From: Lysobacter sp. Root76
Lineage (GTDB): Bacteria; Pseudomonadota; Gammaproteobacteria; Xanthomonadales; Xanthomonadaceae
Length of the DNA: 64,000 nt
Assembly (NCBI RefSeq): GCF_001428685.1
Contig: NZ_LMIK01000009.1
Location: 173,023-237,022 of the forward strand
Reading direction: 5' to 3'
Shown: positions 32,961 to 43,813 of the stretch, one piece after another
Layout of the letters: each line of letters starts with the position of its first letter
Numbering within the stretch: the first letter of the stretch is position 1
Position numbers and translations under genes: made by a program
Notes under the pieces: model-generated
Told to the model about the DNA's origin: nothing
Databases searched by the model: none
The model's input: the letters and a program-made list of their open reading frames with translations, nothing else

Positions 32961-34640
32961 TCAGCCCAGCGCAGCCTGGTGCACGCCCGCGACCGCACGC
33001 CCCGACGGGTCGGCCGCGTTCGCGAACGCCGCGTCCCAGGCGATCGCGGCCGGCGACGAGCAGGCGATCGATTTGCCGCCGGGCACGGTCTCGGCGCAGG
33101 CGGTGCCGGGGAAGTGGCGTTCGAAGATCGAGCGATAGTAGTAGGCCTCCTTGGTCTGCGGCGGGTTGATCGGGAAACGCCCCGCCGCCGCGGCGAACTC
33201 GCGGTCGCTGACGTGGGCTTCGGCGTGCGCCTTGAGCCCGTCGATCCAGCCGTAGCCGACGCCGTCGCTGAACTGCTCCTTCTGCCGCCACAGGATCTCG
33301 TCGGGCAGATAGCCCTCGAAGGCCTCGCGCAGCACGGCTTTCTCGATCCGGCCCTTGCCGGCCATCTTGGCCTGCGCGTCCATGCGCATCGCCACGTCCA
33401 GGAACTCGACGTCCAGGAACGGCACGCGCGGTTCCACGCCCCAGGCCATCATCGACTTGTTGGCGCGCAGGCAGTCGTAGCTGTGCAACGCGTCGAGCTT
33501 GCGCACCAGCTCCTCGTGGAACTCGCGCGCGTTCGGCGCCTTGTGGAAATACAGGTAGCCGCCGAAGATCTCGTCGCTGCCCTCGCCCGACAGCACCATC
33601 TTCACGCCCATCGCCTTGATCCGCCGCGCCAGCAGGAACATGGGCGTGGAGGCGCGGATGGTGGTCGTGTCGTAGGTCTCGATGTGCTGGATCACGTCCG
33701 GCAGCACATCCAGGCCTTCTTCGAAGGTATAGGTGAAGCCGTGATGCACGGTGCCCAGCGCCTTGGCAGCGATCTCGGCCGCGGCCAGGTCGGGCGAACC
33801 CTCCAGGCCGATCGCGAACGAGTGCAGGCGCGGCCACCAGGCCTCGGCCTGATCGTCCTCTTCGATGCGGCGGCGCGCGAAACGCGCCGCGCAGGCCGCC
33901 ACCAGCGACGAGTCCAGGCCGCCCGACAACAGCACGCCATAGGGCACGTCGCTCATCATCTGCCGGTGCACGGCACGCTCGAAGGCGTTGCGCAGTTCTT
34001 CCTTGCCGACTTCGACACCGCGCGTGGCCTCGTAGTCGCGCCAGGGCTTGTCGTAGTACTTCACCGGCACCCCGACTTCGCTGTCGTAGTAGTGACCGGG
34101 CGGGAACGCGGCAACGTCGTCGCACAAGCGCGCCAGCACTTTCATTTCCGAAGCCACCCACAGGCGGCCGTCGGCATCGTGCCCCCAGTACAGCGGGCAC
34201 ACGCCGAGCGGGTCGCGCGCGATCACGTAGCGCCCGCGCGCCGCGTCCCACAGGGCGAAAGCGAAGATGCCGTTGAGGCGGTTGAGCAGTTCGCCCAGGT
34301 CGCCGCCCTCGCGGTACAGCGCGTTGATGACCTCGCAATCGGACTTGGTCTGGAAGGCGTAGGGCGCAGTCAGCTGCTGCTCGAGCTCGCGGTGGTTGTA
34401 GATCTCGCCGTTGACGGCCAAGGCGAGCTCGCCGTCCGCCGAACGCAAGGGCTGCGAGCCGCCGGTGGGGTCGACGATGGCCAGGCGCTCATGCACCAGC
34501 AGCGCGCGCGGATCGACGCTGACGCCGGACCAGTCGGGGCCGCGGTGGCGTTGGCGCGCCGACAGGGACAGGGCCAGCGGCCTGAGCGGTCTCAGGTCGG
34601 CGCCGGGGCGGAGGTCGAACAGGCCGAGGATCGAGCACAT
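32961..34640 (-). CDS. asnB: Asparagine synthetase B, glutamine-hydrolysing
   Basis: The 559-residue protein begins MCSILGLFDL; C2 is the nucleophile of the N-terminal glutaminase domain (2-190). The synthetase domain has the ATP pyrophosphatase loop LLSGGLDSSLVAA and LSGEGSDEIFGGYLYF. It makes asparagine from aspartate, glutamine and ATP. GGAG precedes the ATG. Upstream on the same strand are a terminator hairpin and a short Asn-rich leader peptide, suggesting control by attenuation. Confidence 0.97.
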   Translation of the reverse strand: MCSILGLFDLRPGADLRPLRPLALSLSARQRHRGPDWSGVSVDPRALLVHERLAIVDPTGGSQPLRSADGELALAVNGEIYNHRELEQQLTAPYAFQTKSDCEVINALYREGGDLGELLNRLNGIFAFALWDAARGRYVIARDPLGVCPLYWGHDADGRLWVASEMKVLARLCDDVAAFPPGHYYDSEVGVPVKYYDKPWRDYEATRGVEVGKEELRNAFERAVHRQMMSDVPYGVLLSGGLDSSLVAACAARFARRRIEEDDQAEAWWPRLHSFAIGLEGSPDLAAAEIAAKALGTVHHGFTYTFEEGLDVLPDVIQHIETYDTTTIRASTPMFLLARRIKAMGVKMVLSGEGSDEIFGGYLYFHKAPNAREFHEELVRKLDALHSYDCLRANKSMMAWGVEPRVPFLDVEFLDVAMRMDAQAKMAGKGRIEKAVLREAFEGYLPDEILWRQKEQFSDGVGYGWIDGLKAHAEAHVSDREFAAAAGRFPINPPQTKEAYYYRSIFERHFPGTACAETVPGGKSIACSSPAAIAWDAAFANAADPSGRAVAGVHQAALG

Positions 34641-34743
34641 CGGGGAATCTCCAAGCTGAGGGGGAACCGCTTTTCTTCAGATCCCCGGCCATGGATGGCC
34701 GGGCTCTTGTTCAAGGACGAACGACTGATAAACCCTGGAAATG

Positions 34744-34772
34744 AAAAAGCCCGCGCTGGTCGGCGCGGGCTT
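34744..34772 (-). terminator. Attenuator hairpin in asnB leader
   Basis: On the minus strand AGCCCGCGC and GCGCGGGCT pair perfectly across six bases and are followed by TTTTC. It lies 100 bases upstream of asnB and 30 bases after the leader-peptide stop. The 5' arm (GCCCGCG) can instead pair with CGCGGGC at 34812-34818, overlapping the leader peptide's end, which would prevent the terminator. Confidence 0.85.
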
Positions 34773-34801
34773 CGTGAGCGATTGAGCGTGTGTTGCGCGC
34801 G

Positions 34802-34921
34802 CTAATCGCCGGCCCGCGGGAGGCTGGCGTTATTGCGATTGTTATTGTTCGACGCAGCCACGGCCGCGCGGCCGCGCAGGGCGGCGCTGCGGATCGGGAC
34901 GAGGGCGAAAGGACGGGACAT
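34802..34921 (-). CDS. Asn-rich leader peptide of asnB attenuator
   Basis: A short frame of 39 codons begins MSRPFALVPIRS behind AGGA and ends at TAG. Residues 25-31 are NNNNRNN (34829-34849), six asparagines in seven codons, using both AAC and AAT in a genome that avoids AAT. Ribosomes slowed at these codons by scarce Asn-tRNA would leave the following CCGCGGGCC free to pair with the terminator's 5' arm. Ribosomes reaching the stop would cover it. This is the standard attenuation layout, here fitting the product of the downstream gene. Confidence 0.82.
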   Translation of the reverse strand: MSRPFALVPIRSAALRGRAAVAASNNNNRNNASLPRAGD

Positions 34922-35054
34922 GACCCGATCCTGCTTGAGGCCGGGACGGTTTGCAAGCGGCCGCCGCCGCGGCCCGCCCCGGCCGCCTGCCGCGGACCGC
35001 CGCGGCCCCGGAACGGAGCGGCCAATCGGCTAAGCTGCGGCGCGGAGGGAACTC

Positions 35055-37418
35055 ATGGCCAAATGGATCAAGCGCGGCCTGCTCGCGCTGGGGGTGGTGG
35101 CGTTGCTCGCGGTCGCGGGCGCCTGGTGGCTGCTGCGCGGCAGTCTGCCGCAGCTGGACGGCGAACTGAGCCTGCAAGGCCTGTCGGCGCCGGTGACCGT
35201 GCAACGCGACGCCCAGGGCGTGGTCACCATCGACGCCGCCAGCGAAGCCGACGCGATCCGCGCGCTGGGCTACATACACGCCCAGGAACGCTACTTCGAG
35301 ATGGACCTGCTGCGCCGCACCGCGGCCGGCGAGCTGTCGGCGCTGTTCGGGCCGATCGCGGTCGAAGTCGACCAGCGCCGGCGCATGCACCGGCTGCGCG
35401 CGCGCACCGAACAACACCTGGACAGCTTCGCCGGCGAGCAGCGCCCACTGCTGCAGGCCTACACCGACGGCGTCAACGACGGCCTCGCCGCGCTGCGCGC
35501 CCGGCCCTGGCCCTACCTGCTGCTGGGCACCGAACCGGCGCGCTGGCAGTTGGCCGACTCGGCCCTGGTCGGCTACGCGATGTACTTCGACCTGCAGGAC
35601 GCCGACAACCTGCGCGAACGCGCCTTGTGGAAGCTGCGCCCGGCCCTGCCCGCGAGCCTGTACGCCTTGCTGACCCACGACGGCAGCACCTGGGACGCGC
35701 CGCTGTTCGGCAACGCCCGCGGCGACGCCCAGCTGCCCGACGCGGCCACCCTGAACCTGCGCGCCCTGCCCGCACCCGGCAACGAAACCCTGACCGAAGC
35801 GCCGCGCCGCAACGAGGTCGGCAGCAACAACTTCGCCATCGCCGGCACGCGCACGCGCGACGGCCGCGCCATCGTCGCCGACGACATGCACCTGGGCCTG
35901 CGCGCACCCAACCTGTGGTTCCGCGCGCGCCTGCGCTACGCCGACCCGCGCGTGCCCGGCGGCCGCATCGACGCCGGCGGCTTCACCCTGCCCGGCCTGC
36001 CGGCGCTGGTGGTCGGCAGCAACGGCCGCATCGCCTGGGGCTTCACCAACAGCTATGGCGATTGGCTGGATTGGGCGATCGCGCCCGGTTGCGCCGGCGC
36101 CGCGCCCAAGGCCTGCGCCGGACTGCGCACGTATGAGGAGCGCATCGAGGTCAAGGGCGAGGCCGCACGCGTGCTGCGCGTGCGCGAGACCGCCTGGGGC
36201 CCGCTGATGCACGACAACGCCGACGGCAGCGCGCTCGCGCTGCGCTGGTCGGCGCACCTGCCCGGCGGGCTCAACCTGGGCCTGGCGAAACTGGTGCGCG
36301 CGCAATCGCTGGACGAAGCCATGCGCGACGCCCAGAGCGTGGCGATGCCGGTGCAGAACCTGGTGGTCGGCGATCGCACAGGCCGGATCGGCTGGCGCCT
36401 GCTCGGCCCGATCCCGCAGCGCGCGCCGGCCTGCACCGGCGCGGTGCCGCTGGCCGCCGACGCGGCCGCTGCCTGCCCGCCGTGGGGCGTGCGCACCGAT
36501 GTCGCGCCGCAACTGCTCGACCCGCCCGGCGGACGCCTCTGGACCGCGAACTCGCGCACCCTGGAACGCGCGGAGCTGGCGCGCATCGGCGACGGCGGCC
36601 TGGTGCTGGGCGCGCGCGCGCAGCAGATCCGCAACGACCTGATGTCCAAGCAGCGTCTCGACGAACGCGACCTGCTGCGCATCCAACTCGACGACCGCGC
36701 GATCTTCCTCGCGCGCTGGTGGACCCTGCTGCGCGACCAGGCGGCACGCTCGAAGAATTCGCCGGCGCTGACCGAACTGGCGGCCGCAGCCGCGCATTGG
36801 GAAGGCCGGGCGGTGCCGGAATCGGTGAGCTACCGGCTGGTGCGCTCCTGGCGCCTGGCCGTGCACGACCGTCTGATCGACGGCCTGACTGCGCCGGCAC
36901 GGGCGCGGCAGGGCCGCGATTTCGAGATGCCGGAACTGCCGCAGTTCGAAGGCGTGGCCTGGCCGCTGGTCACGCAGCGGCCGCCGCACCTGCTGCCGCG
37001 CCGCTATCCGAGCTGGGAGGCGCTGTTCGAGGACGCCGCACGCCAGGTTCGCGACGATCTCGCCAAACAGGGGCCGCTGAGCGAGCGGCGCTGGGGCGAA
37101 CGCAATACCGCCGCGATCTGCCACCCGCTGTCGCGGGCGCTGCCCGACTTCGCCAAGCCGGTGCTGTGCATGCCCGCGGACGAACTGCCCGGCGACGTCG
37201 CCATGCCGCGCGTGCAGCGCAAGGATTTCGGCGCCTCCGAGCGCATGGTGGTCGCGCCCGGACACGAGGCCGAGGGCATCATCCATATGCCCGGCGGCCA
37301 GAGCGGCCACCCGCTGTCGCCGTACTGGGGCGCGGGCCACGACGATTGGGTGCAGGGCCGGGCGTCGCCGTTCCTGCCCGGGGCGACGCGCTATACGTTG
37401 AAGTTCAAGCCGCGCTGA
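35055..37418 (+). CDS. Penicillin acylase family protein (Ntn hydrolase)
   Basis: The 787-residue protein has an N-terminal hydrophobic anchor or signal (residues 7-27) and the alpha-chain segment (ALGYIHAQERYFEMDLLRR). The self-cleavage site is VG-S257-NNFAIAG, whose serine becomes the N-terminal nucleophile of the beta chain. The family splits amides such as penicillins or acyl-homoserine lactones; the actual substrate cannot be read from sequence. The C-terminus SPFLPGATRYTLKFKPR is typical of the family. Its 3' end is duplicated in the gap that follows. Confidence 0.92.
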   Translation: MAKWIKRGLLALGVVALLAVAGAWWLLRGSLPQLDGELSLQGLSAPVTVQRDAQGVVTIDAASEADAIRALGYIHAQERYFEMDLLRRTAAGELSALFGPIAVEVDQRRRMHRLRARTEQHLDSFAGEQRPLLQAYTDGVNDGLAALRARPWPYLLLGTEPARWQLADSALVGYAMYFDLQDADNLRERALWKLRPALPASLYALLTHDGSTWDAPLFGNARGDAQLPDAATLNLRALPAPGNETLTEAPRRNEVGSNNFAIAGTRTRDGRAIVADDMHLGLRAPNLWFRARLRYADPRVPGGRIDAGGFTLPGLPALVVGSNGRIAWGFTNSYGDWLDWAIAPGCAGAAPKACAGLRTYEERIEVKGEAARVLRVRETAWGPLMHDNADGSALALRWSAHLPGGLNLGLAKLVRAQSLDEAMRDAQSVAMPVQNLVVGDRTGRIGWRLLGPIPQRAPACTGAVPLAADAAAACPPWGVRTDVAPQLLDPPGGRLWTANSRTLERAELARIGDGGLVLGARAQQIRNDLMSKQRLDERDLLRIQLDDRAIFLARWWTLLRDQAARSKNSPALTELAAAAAHWEGRAVPESVSYRLVRSWRLAVHDRLIDGLTAPARARQGRDFEMPELPQFEGVAWPLVTQRPPHLLPRRYPSWEALFEDAARQVRDDLAKQGPLSERRWGERNTAAICHPLSRALPDFAKPVLCMPADELPGDVAMPRVQRKDFGASERMVVAPGHEAEGIIHMPGGQSGHPLSPYWGAGHDDWVQGRASPFLPGATRYTLKFKPR

Positions 37419-37461
37419 GGCGTGGCGGAGGTTGGGGTCGCGCAGCCGTTCGGGGTTGCGC

Positions 37462-37532
37462 GATCGCGGCTTACGCCGCTCCCACAGCATGCAGGCACCG
37501 CCGCTCTCTGTGGGAGCGGCGTAAGCCGCGAT
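37462..37532. repeat. REP-like inverted pair (copy 1)
   Basis: GATCGCGGCTTACGCCGCTC and its inverse, about 70 bases in total, share the core with the pair at 1915-2058. Confidence 0.8.
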
Positions 37533-37715
37533 TACGACACCTCATCCGGTGCGGAGCCAGCCACACGCCCATCGATGCAGTCGAGCGGCTTACGCCGCCT
37601 GCAGCAGCAACCGCTGGCGTCGCCGTTCCTGCCGGGGGCGACGCGCTACACGCTGACGTTCAAGCCGCGCTGAAGCGTGGCGAATGTTGGGGTCGCGCAA
37701 CCATTCGGGTTTGCG

Positions 37716-37787
37716 CGATCGCGGTTCACGCCGCTCCCACAGAATGCAGGCACGGCCGCTCTCTGTGGGAGCGGCGTAAGCCGCGAT
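37716..37787. repeat. REP-like inverted pair (copy 2)
   Basis: Same structure as copy 1, with a few substitutions in the left arm (GGTTCACGCC); carried by the tandem duplication. Confidence 0.8.
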
Positions 37788-37843
37788 TACGGCACTTCAT
37801 CCGGTGCGAAGCTGGCCGCACGCCCATCGACGCAGTCGAGCGA

Positions 37844-38998
37844 TTACGCCGCCTGCAGCAGCAAGCGCTCGATCAAGGCCAGATACAAATCCGGCAACGC
37901 TTCCAGATCGGCGACCGACACGTTTTCGTCGACCTTGTGGATGCTGGCGTTGATCGGGCCGATCTCGATGCATTGCGCACCCAGCGGAGCGATGAAGCGC
38001 GCGTCCGAGGTGCCGCCGCCGGTGCTTTCTTCCGGCGCCGCGCCTGCGAAGCCCGTCAGTACCTCGCGCGCAGCGGCGCGCAGCGGCCCTTCCGGCGTGT
38101 AGAACGGTTCGCCACCGCGGAACCAGCGGATCTCGTATTCCAGCCCGTGCATGCGCAGCACCTGCTCGCACTCGCGCTCCAGGCTCTCCGCGTTCCAGCT
38201 CGGGTTGTAGCGCAGGTTGAACAGCACTTGCAGCTCGCCCGGGATCACGTTGTTGGCGCCGGTGCCGGCATGCACGTTGCTGATCTGCAAGCTGGTCGGC
38301 GGGAAGGTCTCGTAGCCTTCGTCCCAGCGGCGCGCCACGAGTTCCGACAGCGCCGGCATCGCCTGATGGATCGGATTGCGCGCCTTGTCCGGGTAGGCGA
38401 CATGGCCCTGCACGCCGATTACGTTCAAGGTCGCCGACAAGGTGCCGCGACGGCCGACGCGCAGCAGGTCGCCGAGCTTGCGCGTCGATGAAGGTTCGCC
38501 GGTCACGCACCAGTCGATGCGCTCGCCGCGGGCGCGGAAGGTGTCGGCGACGCGGCGCACGCCGTCGATGGCGTCGCCCTCCTCGTCCGAGGTCAGCAAC
38601 AGGGCGACCCGGCCGGGATGCTGCGGATGCGCAGCGGCGAAGCGTTCCAGCGCGACCACGAACGCGGCCACGCTGCCCTTCATGTCGGCCGCGCCGCGGC
38701 CGTACAGCACGCCGTCGCGTATTTCCGGCAGATAGGGATCGCTAGCCCAGGCATCGACCGGACCGGACGGAACCACGTCGGTATGGCCGAGCAGCACCAG
38801 CGTCGGCCCCGCATCGGCGCCGTGCACGGCCCAGAGATTGTCGACCTCGCCGTAGCGCAGGTGTTCGCAGGCGAAACCCACGCGGGTCAGGCGTTCGGCG
38901 ATCATGCGCTGGCAGCCCAGGTCGTCGGGCGTGACCGAGGGACGCGCGATCAAATCGCAGGTCAGCGCCAACACCTCACTGGCCGGCGCCGCGCTCAC
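37844..38998 (-). CDS. dapE: Succinyl-diaminopimelate desuccinylase
   Basis: The 384-residue M20-type peptidase has the metal motifs [11 protein letters not shown] and [14 protein letters not shown], and the catalytic glutamate segment [11 protein letters not shown]. It frees L,L-diaminopimelate for lysine and peptidoglycan synthesis. The GTG start overlaps the stop of the arsC-like gene (GTGA). It is the last gene of a map-glnD-dapD-arsC-like-dapE run. Confidence 0.95.
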   Translation of the reverse strand: MSAAPASEVLALTCDLIARPSVTPDDLGCQRMIAERLTRVGFACEHLRYGEVDNLWAVHGADAGPTLVLLGHTDVVPSGPVDAWASDPYLPEIRDGVLYGRGAADMKGSVAAFVVALERFAAAHPQHPGRVALLLTSDEEGDAIDGVRRVADTFRARGERIDWCVTGEPSSTRKLGDLLRVGRRGTLSATLNVIGVQGHVAYPDKARNPIHQAMPALSELVARRWDEGYETFPPTSLQISNVHAGTGANNVIPGELQVLFNLRYNPSWNAESLERECEQVLRMHGLEYEIRWFRGGEPFYTPEGPLRAAAREVLTGFAGAAPEESTGGGTSDARFIAPLGAQCIEIGPINASIHKVDENVSVADLEALPDLYLALIERLLLQAA

Positions 38999-39354
38999 GA
39001 ACCGATCCCGAAGCGCTGCTTGAAACCGTTGTCGCTGAAGCCCTGGGTGACCGTGCCGTCGTCGGCGACCACGACCGGGCGCCGGATCAGCTGCGGGTAT
39101 TCCTTCAGCAACAGCTTCCACTCCGCGTCCGAGGCCGGTTCCTTACGGTTCGGCGGCAGCGTGCGCCAGGTGGTCGAGGATTTGTTGATCATCGTGTCCC
39201 AGCCGCCGAGCTGGTCGCGCCAGCCGAGCAGCGTCTCCGGCGTCTGCCGGTTGTCGCGGTAATCGACGAAGGTATGCGCGACGCCGAAGCGGTCCAGCCA
39301 CTTGCGGGCCTTCTTGCAGGTGTCGCAGTTGTTCAAGCCGTAGAGCGTGGTCAT
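38995..39354 (-). CDS. ArsC/Spx-family protein (YffB-like)
   Basis: The 119-residue thioredoxin-fold protein begins [20 protein letters not shown], with C10-x2-C13, and has the ArsC-family IRRPVVV segment. It is the YffB type found next to dapE in many proteobacteria, including E. coli. Arsenate reductase activity is doubtful; a glutathione-dependent thiol reductase has been suggested for YffB. It overlaps the dapE start and follows dapD by 12 bases. Confidence 0.9.
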   Translation of the reverse strand: MTTLYGLNNCDTCKKARKWLDRFGVAHTFVDYRDNRQTPETLLGWRDQLGGWDTMINKSSTTWRTLPPNRKEPASDAEWKLLLKEYPQLIRRPVVVADDGTVTQGFSDNGFKQRFGIGS

Positions 39355-39366
39355 GCGGCGCCGCCC

Positions 39367-40256
<890 letters not shown>

Positions 40257-40260
<4 letters not shown>

Positions 40261-42944
40261 CGGTGGTCTCCTTCCAGGCAGGCGAGCAGCGCGTCGCGCA
40301 GTGCCTGCTGTTGCGTTTCGTCGAGCGCGCGGTCGCGCCCGTCGGTGTCGGGGCTGGTGATCTGGAACACGTCTTCGGCGCGTTCGCCGAAGGTGGCGAT
40401 GCGCGCGTCGTGCACGCGCAGCGCCTGGTTGCGCAAGGTCATGGCGACGTCGGCGAGCAGGCCCGGCCGGTCGGTGCAGACCAGGCTGAGCAGCGTGCGT
40501 TCGCCGCCGGCGCTGTCGCTGCCGGATTTGTCGACGGTGTTGAAACCGATCTGCGGCACGATGCGGAAATGCTTGAGGTGGCGCGGCTGGGCGCGGCGCG
40601 CGGGTTTGACCCGGTCCAGCGGCGCGGCCAGGGTCGCGGCGAGGCGGCGTTCGACTTCTTCGGCCGACGGCGGATGGCGCGGGTCGGTGGGTACGACTTC
40701 GAAGGTGTCGAAGATCGTGCCCTGCGGGCCGTCGAGCACGCGCGCCTGCTGGATCGCCAAGCCCAGGCGGTCGAGCGTGGCCACGATCGCGGCGAACAGG
40801 CCGTCGCGGTCGGGCGAGTGCACGAACACCTCGAGCGCGCCGGCGAGCGCGCTGACCGGACGCGCACGCACGCGGGTCTCGCCGACCAGTACGCCGCGCA
40901 GCGAGGCGGCCTGCCAGGCGATCTGGTCGGGGCGGCCGCGCTGGAAGCCGATCTCGGGCATGCGCGCGAACAGCGCCGCGATTTCGTCGTCGCCGCTGCC
41001 GAACGCGGCCAGCATGGCGTGCGCGGCGGCGCGGGTTTCGGCGGCGCGCTCGGCGCCGGCGACCGGGTGTTCCAGGCCGCGCCGCAGCGCCAGGCGGGTG
41101 GCGGTGTAGAGGTCGGCCATCAGCCGGTCCTTCCACGCGTTCCACAGTTTGGGCGAAGTGCCGGCGATGTCGGCGCAGGTCAGCAGATACAGATGATCCA
41201 GGCGTTCGCGATCGGCGACCTTGCCGGCGAAGCGGTGGATCACTTCCGGATCGGCGATGTCCTGCTTCTGCGCGGTCACCGACATCAGCAGGTGTTGGCG
41301 CACCAGCCATTCGATCAGCGCGGTGTCGGATTCGCTCAGGCCCATGACCGTGCCGAACACGCGCGCGTCTTCGCCGCCGAGTTCGGAATGGTCGCCGCCG
41401 CGGCCCTTGGCGATGTCGTGGAACAGGCCGGCCAACAGCAGCAGTTCCGGCTTGCGCAGGCGCGGCCAGACTTCGTGGGCGATGCTGAAACGCTCGTCGG
41501 CCACGCCCGAAGCGAAGCGCGCCAGATTGCGCAGCACCGCCAGGGTGTGCTGATCGACCGTGTAGACGTGGAACAGGTCGAACTGCATGCGCCCGGAGAC
41601 TTTCGAGAACGCCGGAATCCAGCGCCCGAGCACGCCCAGGCGGGCCATGCGTTCGAGCGCGTGGACCGGATGCGGGCCGCGCAGGATCGCCAGGAAGCGC
41701 TCGCGCAGGGCTGGTTCGGCCGTGTCGAAACTGGGGATGCGCGCCAGCGATTCGGCCAGCGCGCGCGCGGTGCGCGAATGCAGGCCGCGCACCGCGTCGT
41801 GCTCGGCCCAGGCCGCGAACAGGGCGAAGATATCGTCGGCGTCGCGCGGCCATTGCGGCGAGCGCGCGGCGATGTAGTCGCGGCGCAGTTCGAAGTCCGC
41901 GAACGCGCCGCGCAGCGGCACCGGCGCCGGCTCGCCTTCGATCTGCTCCTCGTAGCGCTGCAGCAGGCGCTCGCCGATCCGCAGCACCAGCGCGGCGCTG
42001 CGGTAGAAGCCCTGCATCATCTGTTCGACGGCGAGGTTGTCGGCGTTGTCGACGTGGCCCAGGCGTTCGGCCAGCAGCTTCTGGTAGTCGAAGCGCAGGC
42101 GTTCCTCGCGCTTGCGCGCGACCAGGTGCAGGCCGAAGCGCAGCCGCGACAGGGCGCGGCGTTCGCGTTCCAGGGTGGTCAGCTCATCGATGCCGAGCTG
42201 GCCGATCGCGACCAGCGATTCCAGATCGGCGGTGCCGATGATGCGCAGCGCCATCCAGTGCAGTGTCTGGACGTCGCGGAGGCCGCCGGGGCCTTCCTTG
42301 AGGTTGGGTTCGAGATTGTCGGCGGTGTCGCCGTAGCGGGCATGGCGCTGGCGCAGTTCTTCGCGCTTGGCCAGGAAGAACTCGCGCGCCGGCCACACGT
42401 ACAGCGGCGCGATCGCAGCCTGCAGGGTCGCGCCGGCGTGGTGGTCGGCCGAGAGCGGGCGCGCTTCCAGCATCGCGGTGAGCACGGTGATGTCGGCCGC
42501 GGCCTCGGTGCACTGCGCGGCCGAGCGCACGGCGTGGCCGACCGGCAGGCCGGCGTCCCACAGCAGGGTGAAAAAGCGGCCCAGGGCTTCGGCCTGGGCG
42601 GTCTGGGCCTCGGGCTCGGCCAGCACCAGCAGGTCGATGTCCGATTGCGGAAACAGCTCGCCGCGGCCGTAGCCGCCGACCGCGAACAGCGCCAGCGGCG
42701 CGTCGGCGGCGATGCAGTCGCGCCAGGCCGCGCGCACTTCGGCGTCGACGGCGTCGGCGCGCACGCGCAGCAGGCGGTCGATGTCGATGCCGTCGACGGG
42801 CGTGTCGGCGCCGGCGTCGAAGCGTTGCGCCAGCGCCGCGTCGACCGCGCTCAAGGCGGCGCGGATCGATGCCGCCCGCTCGGCGCCGTGCGCCGTTGCA
42901 CCCGGCTCCGCCGGGCCCGAGCCGGCGGCGGCGCTACCGGTCAT
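40257..42944 (-). CDS. glnD: Bifunctional uridylyltransferase/uridylyl-removing enzyme GlnD
   Basis: The protein of about 895 residues has a nucleotidyltransferase domain ([21 protein letters not shown]), an HD hydrolase domain ([20 protein letters not shown]) and two C-terminal ACT domains that sense glutamine. It attaches or removes UMP on PII and so sets nitrogen signalling. The start at 42944 overlaps the map stop (ATGA). The N-terminus is Ala/Gly/Pro-rich. Confidence 0.96.
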
Positions 42945-43717
42945 AGATCGTTGTCGTCGCCGGGCAGCCGGGTGAGGATCTCGACGCCGTCGTCGGTCAC
43001 CGCGACCGTGTGCTCCCACTGCGCCGAGAGCTTGCGGTCCTTGGTGACCACGGTCCAGCCGTCGGGCAACAACTTGGTGTGGCGCGCGCCTTCGTTGATC
43101 ATAGGTTCGATCGTGAAGGTCATGCCCGGCTTCAGCACCAGGCCTTCGCCGGCGCGGCCGTAATGCAGCACCTGCGGGTCTTCGTGGTAGATGCGGCCGA
43201 TGCCGTGGCCGCAGTACTCGCGCACCACGCTGAAGCGTTCGGATTCGGCGTACTGCTGGATCGCCGCGCCGATGTCGCCCAGGGTCGAACCCGGCTTGAC
43301 CGTGCGGATGCCGCGGAACATCGCTTCGCGGGTCACGTCGACCAGGCGCTTGGCCATGACCGAGGGCGCGCCGACGATGTACATGCGGCTGGTATCGCCG
43401 TGCCAGCCGTCCTTGATGACGGTGACGTCGATATTGACGATGTCGCCTTCCTTGAGGACCTTGGATTCGCTCGGGATGCCGTGGCAGATGACGTTGTTGA
43501 CCGAGGTGCAGACCGTCTTCGGGAAGCCCTTGTAGCCGACGTTGGCCGGAATCGCGTGCTGCACGTTCACGATGTGGTCGTGGCAGAGCTTGTCCAGGGC
43601 CTCGGTGGTGACGCCGGGCTTCACGTGCGGGGCGATCATCTGCAGCACTTCGGCGGCCAGGCGGCCGGCGACGCGCATCTTCTCGATCTCGTCCGGGGTT
43701 TTGATGGTAATGGGCAT
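42941..43717 (-). CDS. map: Methionine aminopeptidase, type I
   Basis: The 258-residue protein has the two-metal site of the pita-bread fold: D in NIDVTVIKDGWHGDTSRMY, H in GHGIGRIYHEDP, E in FTIEPM and QWEHTVAVTDDG. It removes the initiator methionine. It is the first gene of the leftward operon and lies back-to-back with the metallo-hydrolase and rpsB region, as in many proteobacteria. Confidence 0.97.
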   Translation of the reverse strand: MPITIKTPDEIEKMRVAGRLAAEVLQMIAPHVKPGVTTEALDKLCHDHIVNVQHAIPANVGYKGFPKTVCTSVNNVICHGIPSESKVLKEGDIVNIDVTVIKDGWHGDTSRMYIVGAPSVMAKRLVDVTREAMFRGIRTVKPGSTLGDIGAAIQQYAESERFSVVREYCGHGIGRIYHEDPQVLHYGRAGEGLVLKPGMTFTIEPMINEGARHTKLLPDGWTVVTKDRKLSAQWEHTVAVTDDGVEILTRLPGDDNDL

Positions 43718-43813
43718 GCCGGCATTATCGCCTATTCACGCCCTTCGATCATGGCGACGCGCGGTCCACAGCGTGCCGTCGCCGCCTTCAGCCGCCCAAT
43801 CGGAGCAATCCGC

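Larger units (their letters stand above)
37361..37870. repeat. Tandem duplication, two copies of about 255 bp
   Basis: Copy 1 (37361-37615) and copy 2 (37616-37870) are about 90 percent alike by eye. Each spans the last codons of the acylase gene (ending FKPR-stop), an inverted pair of REP-like palindromes, and the last codons of dapE on the other strand. Copy 2 thus holds a relic of the acylase 3' end at 37616-37673, and copy 1 a relic of the dapE 3' end near 37590-37612. The gap between the genes holds nothing else. Confidence 0.88.

Noticed and set aside
34833..35033. Plus-strand small frame in the asnB leader region
   Set aside because: It is the antisense of the Asn-rich leader peptide and lacks a ribosome binding site.
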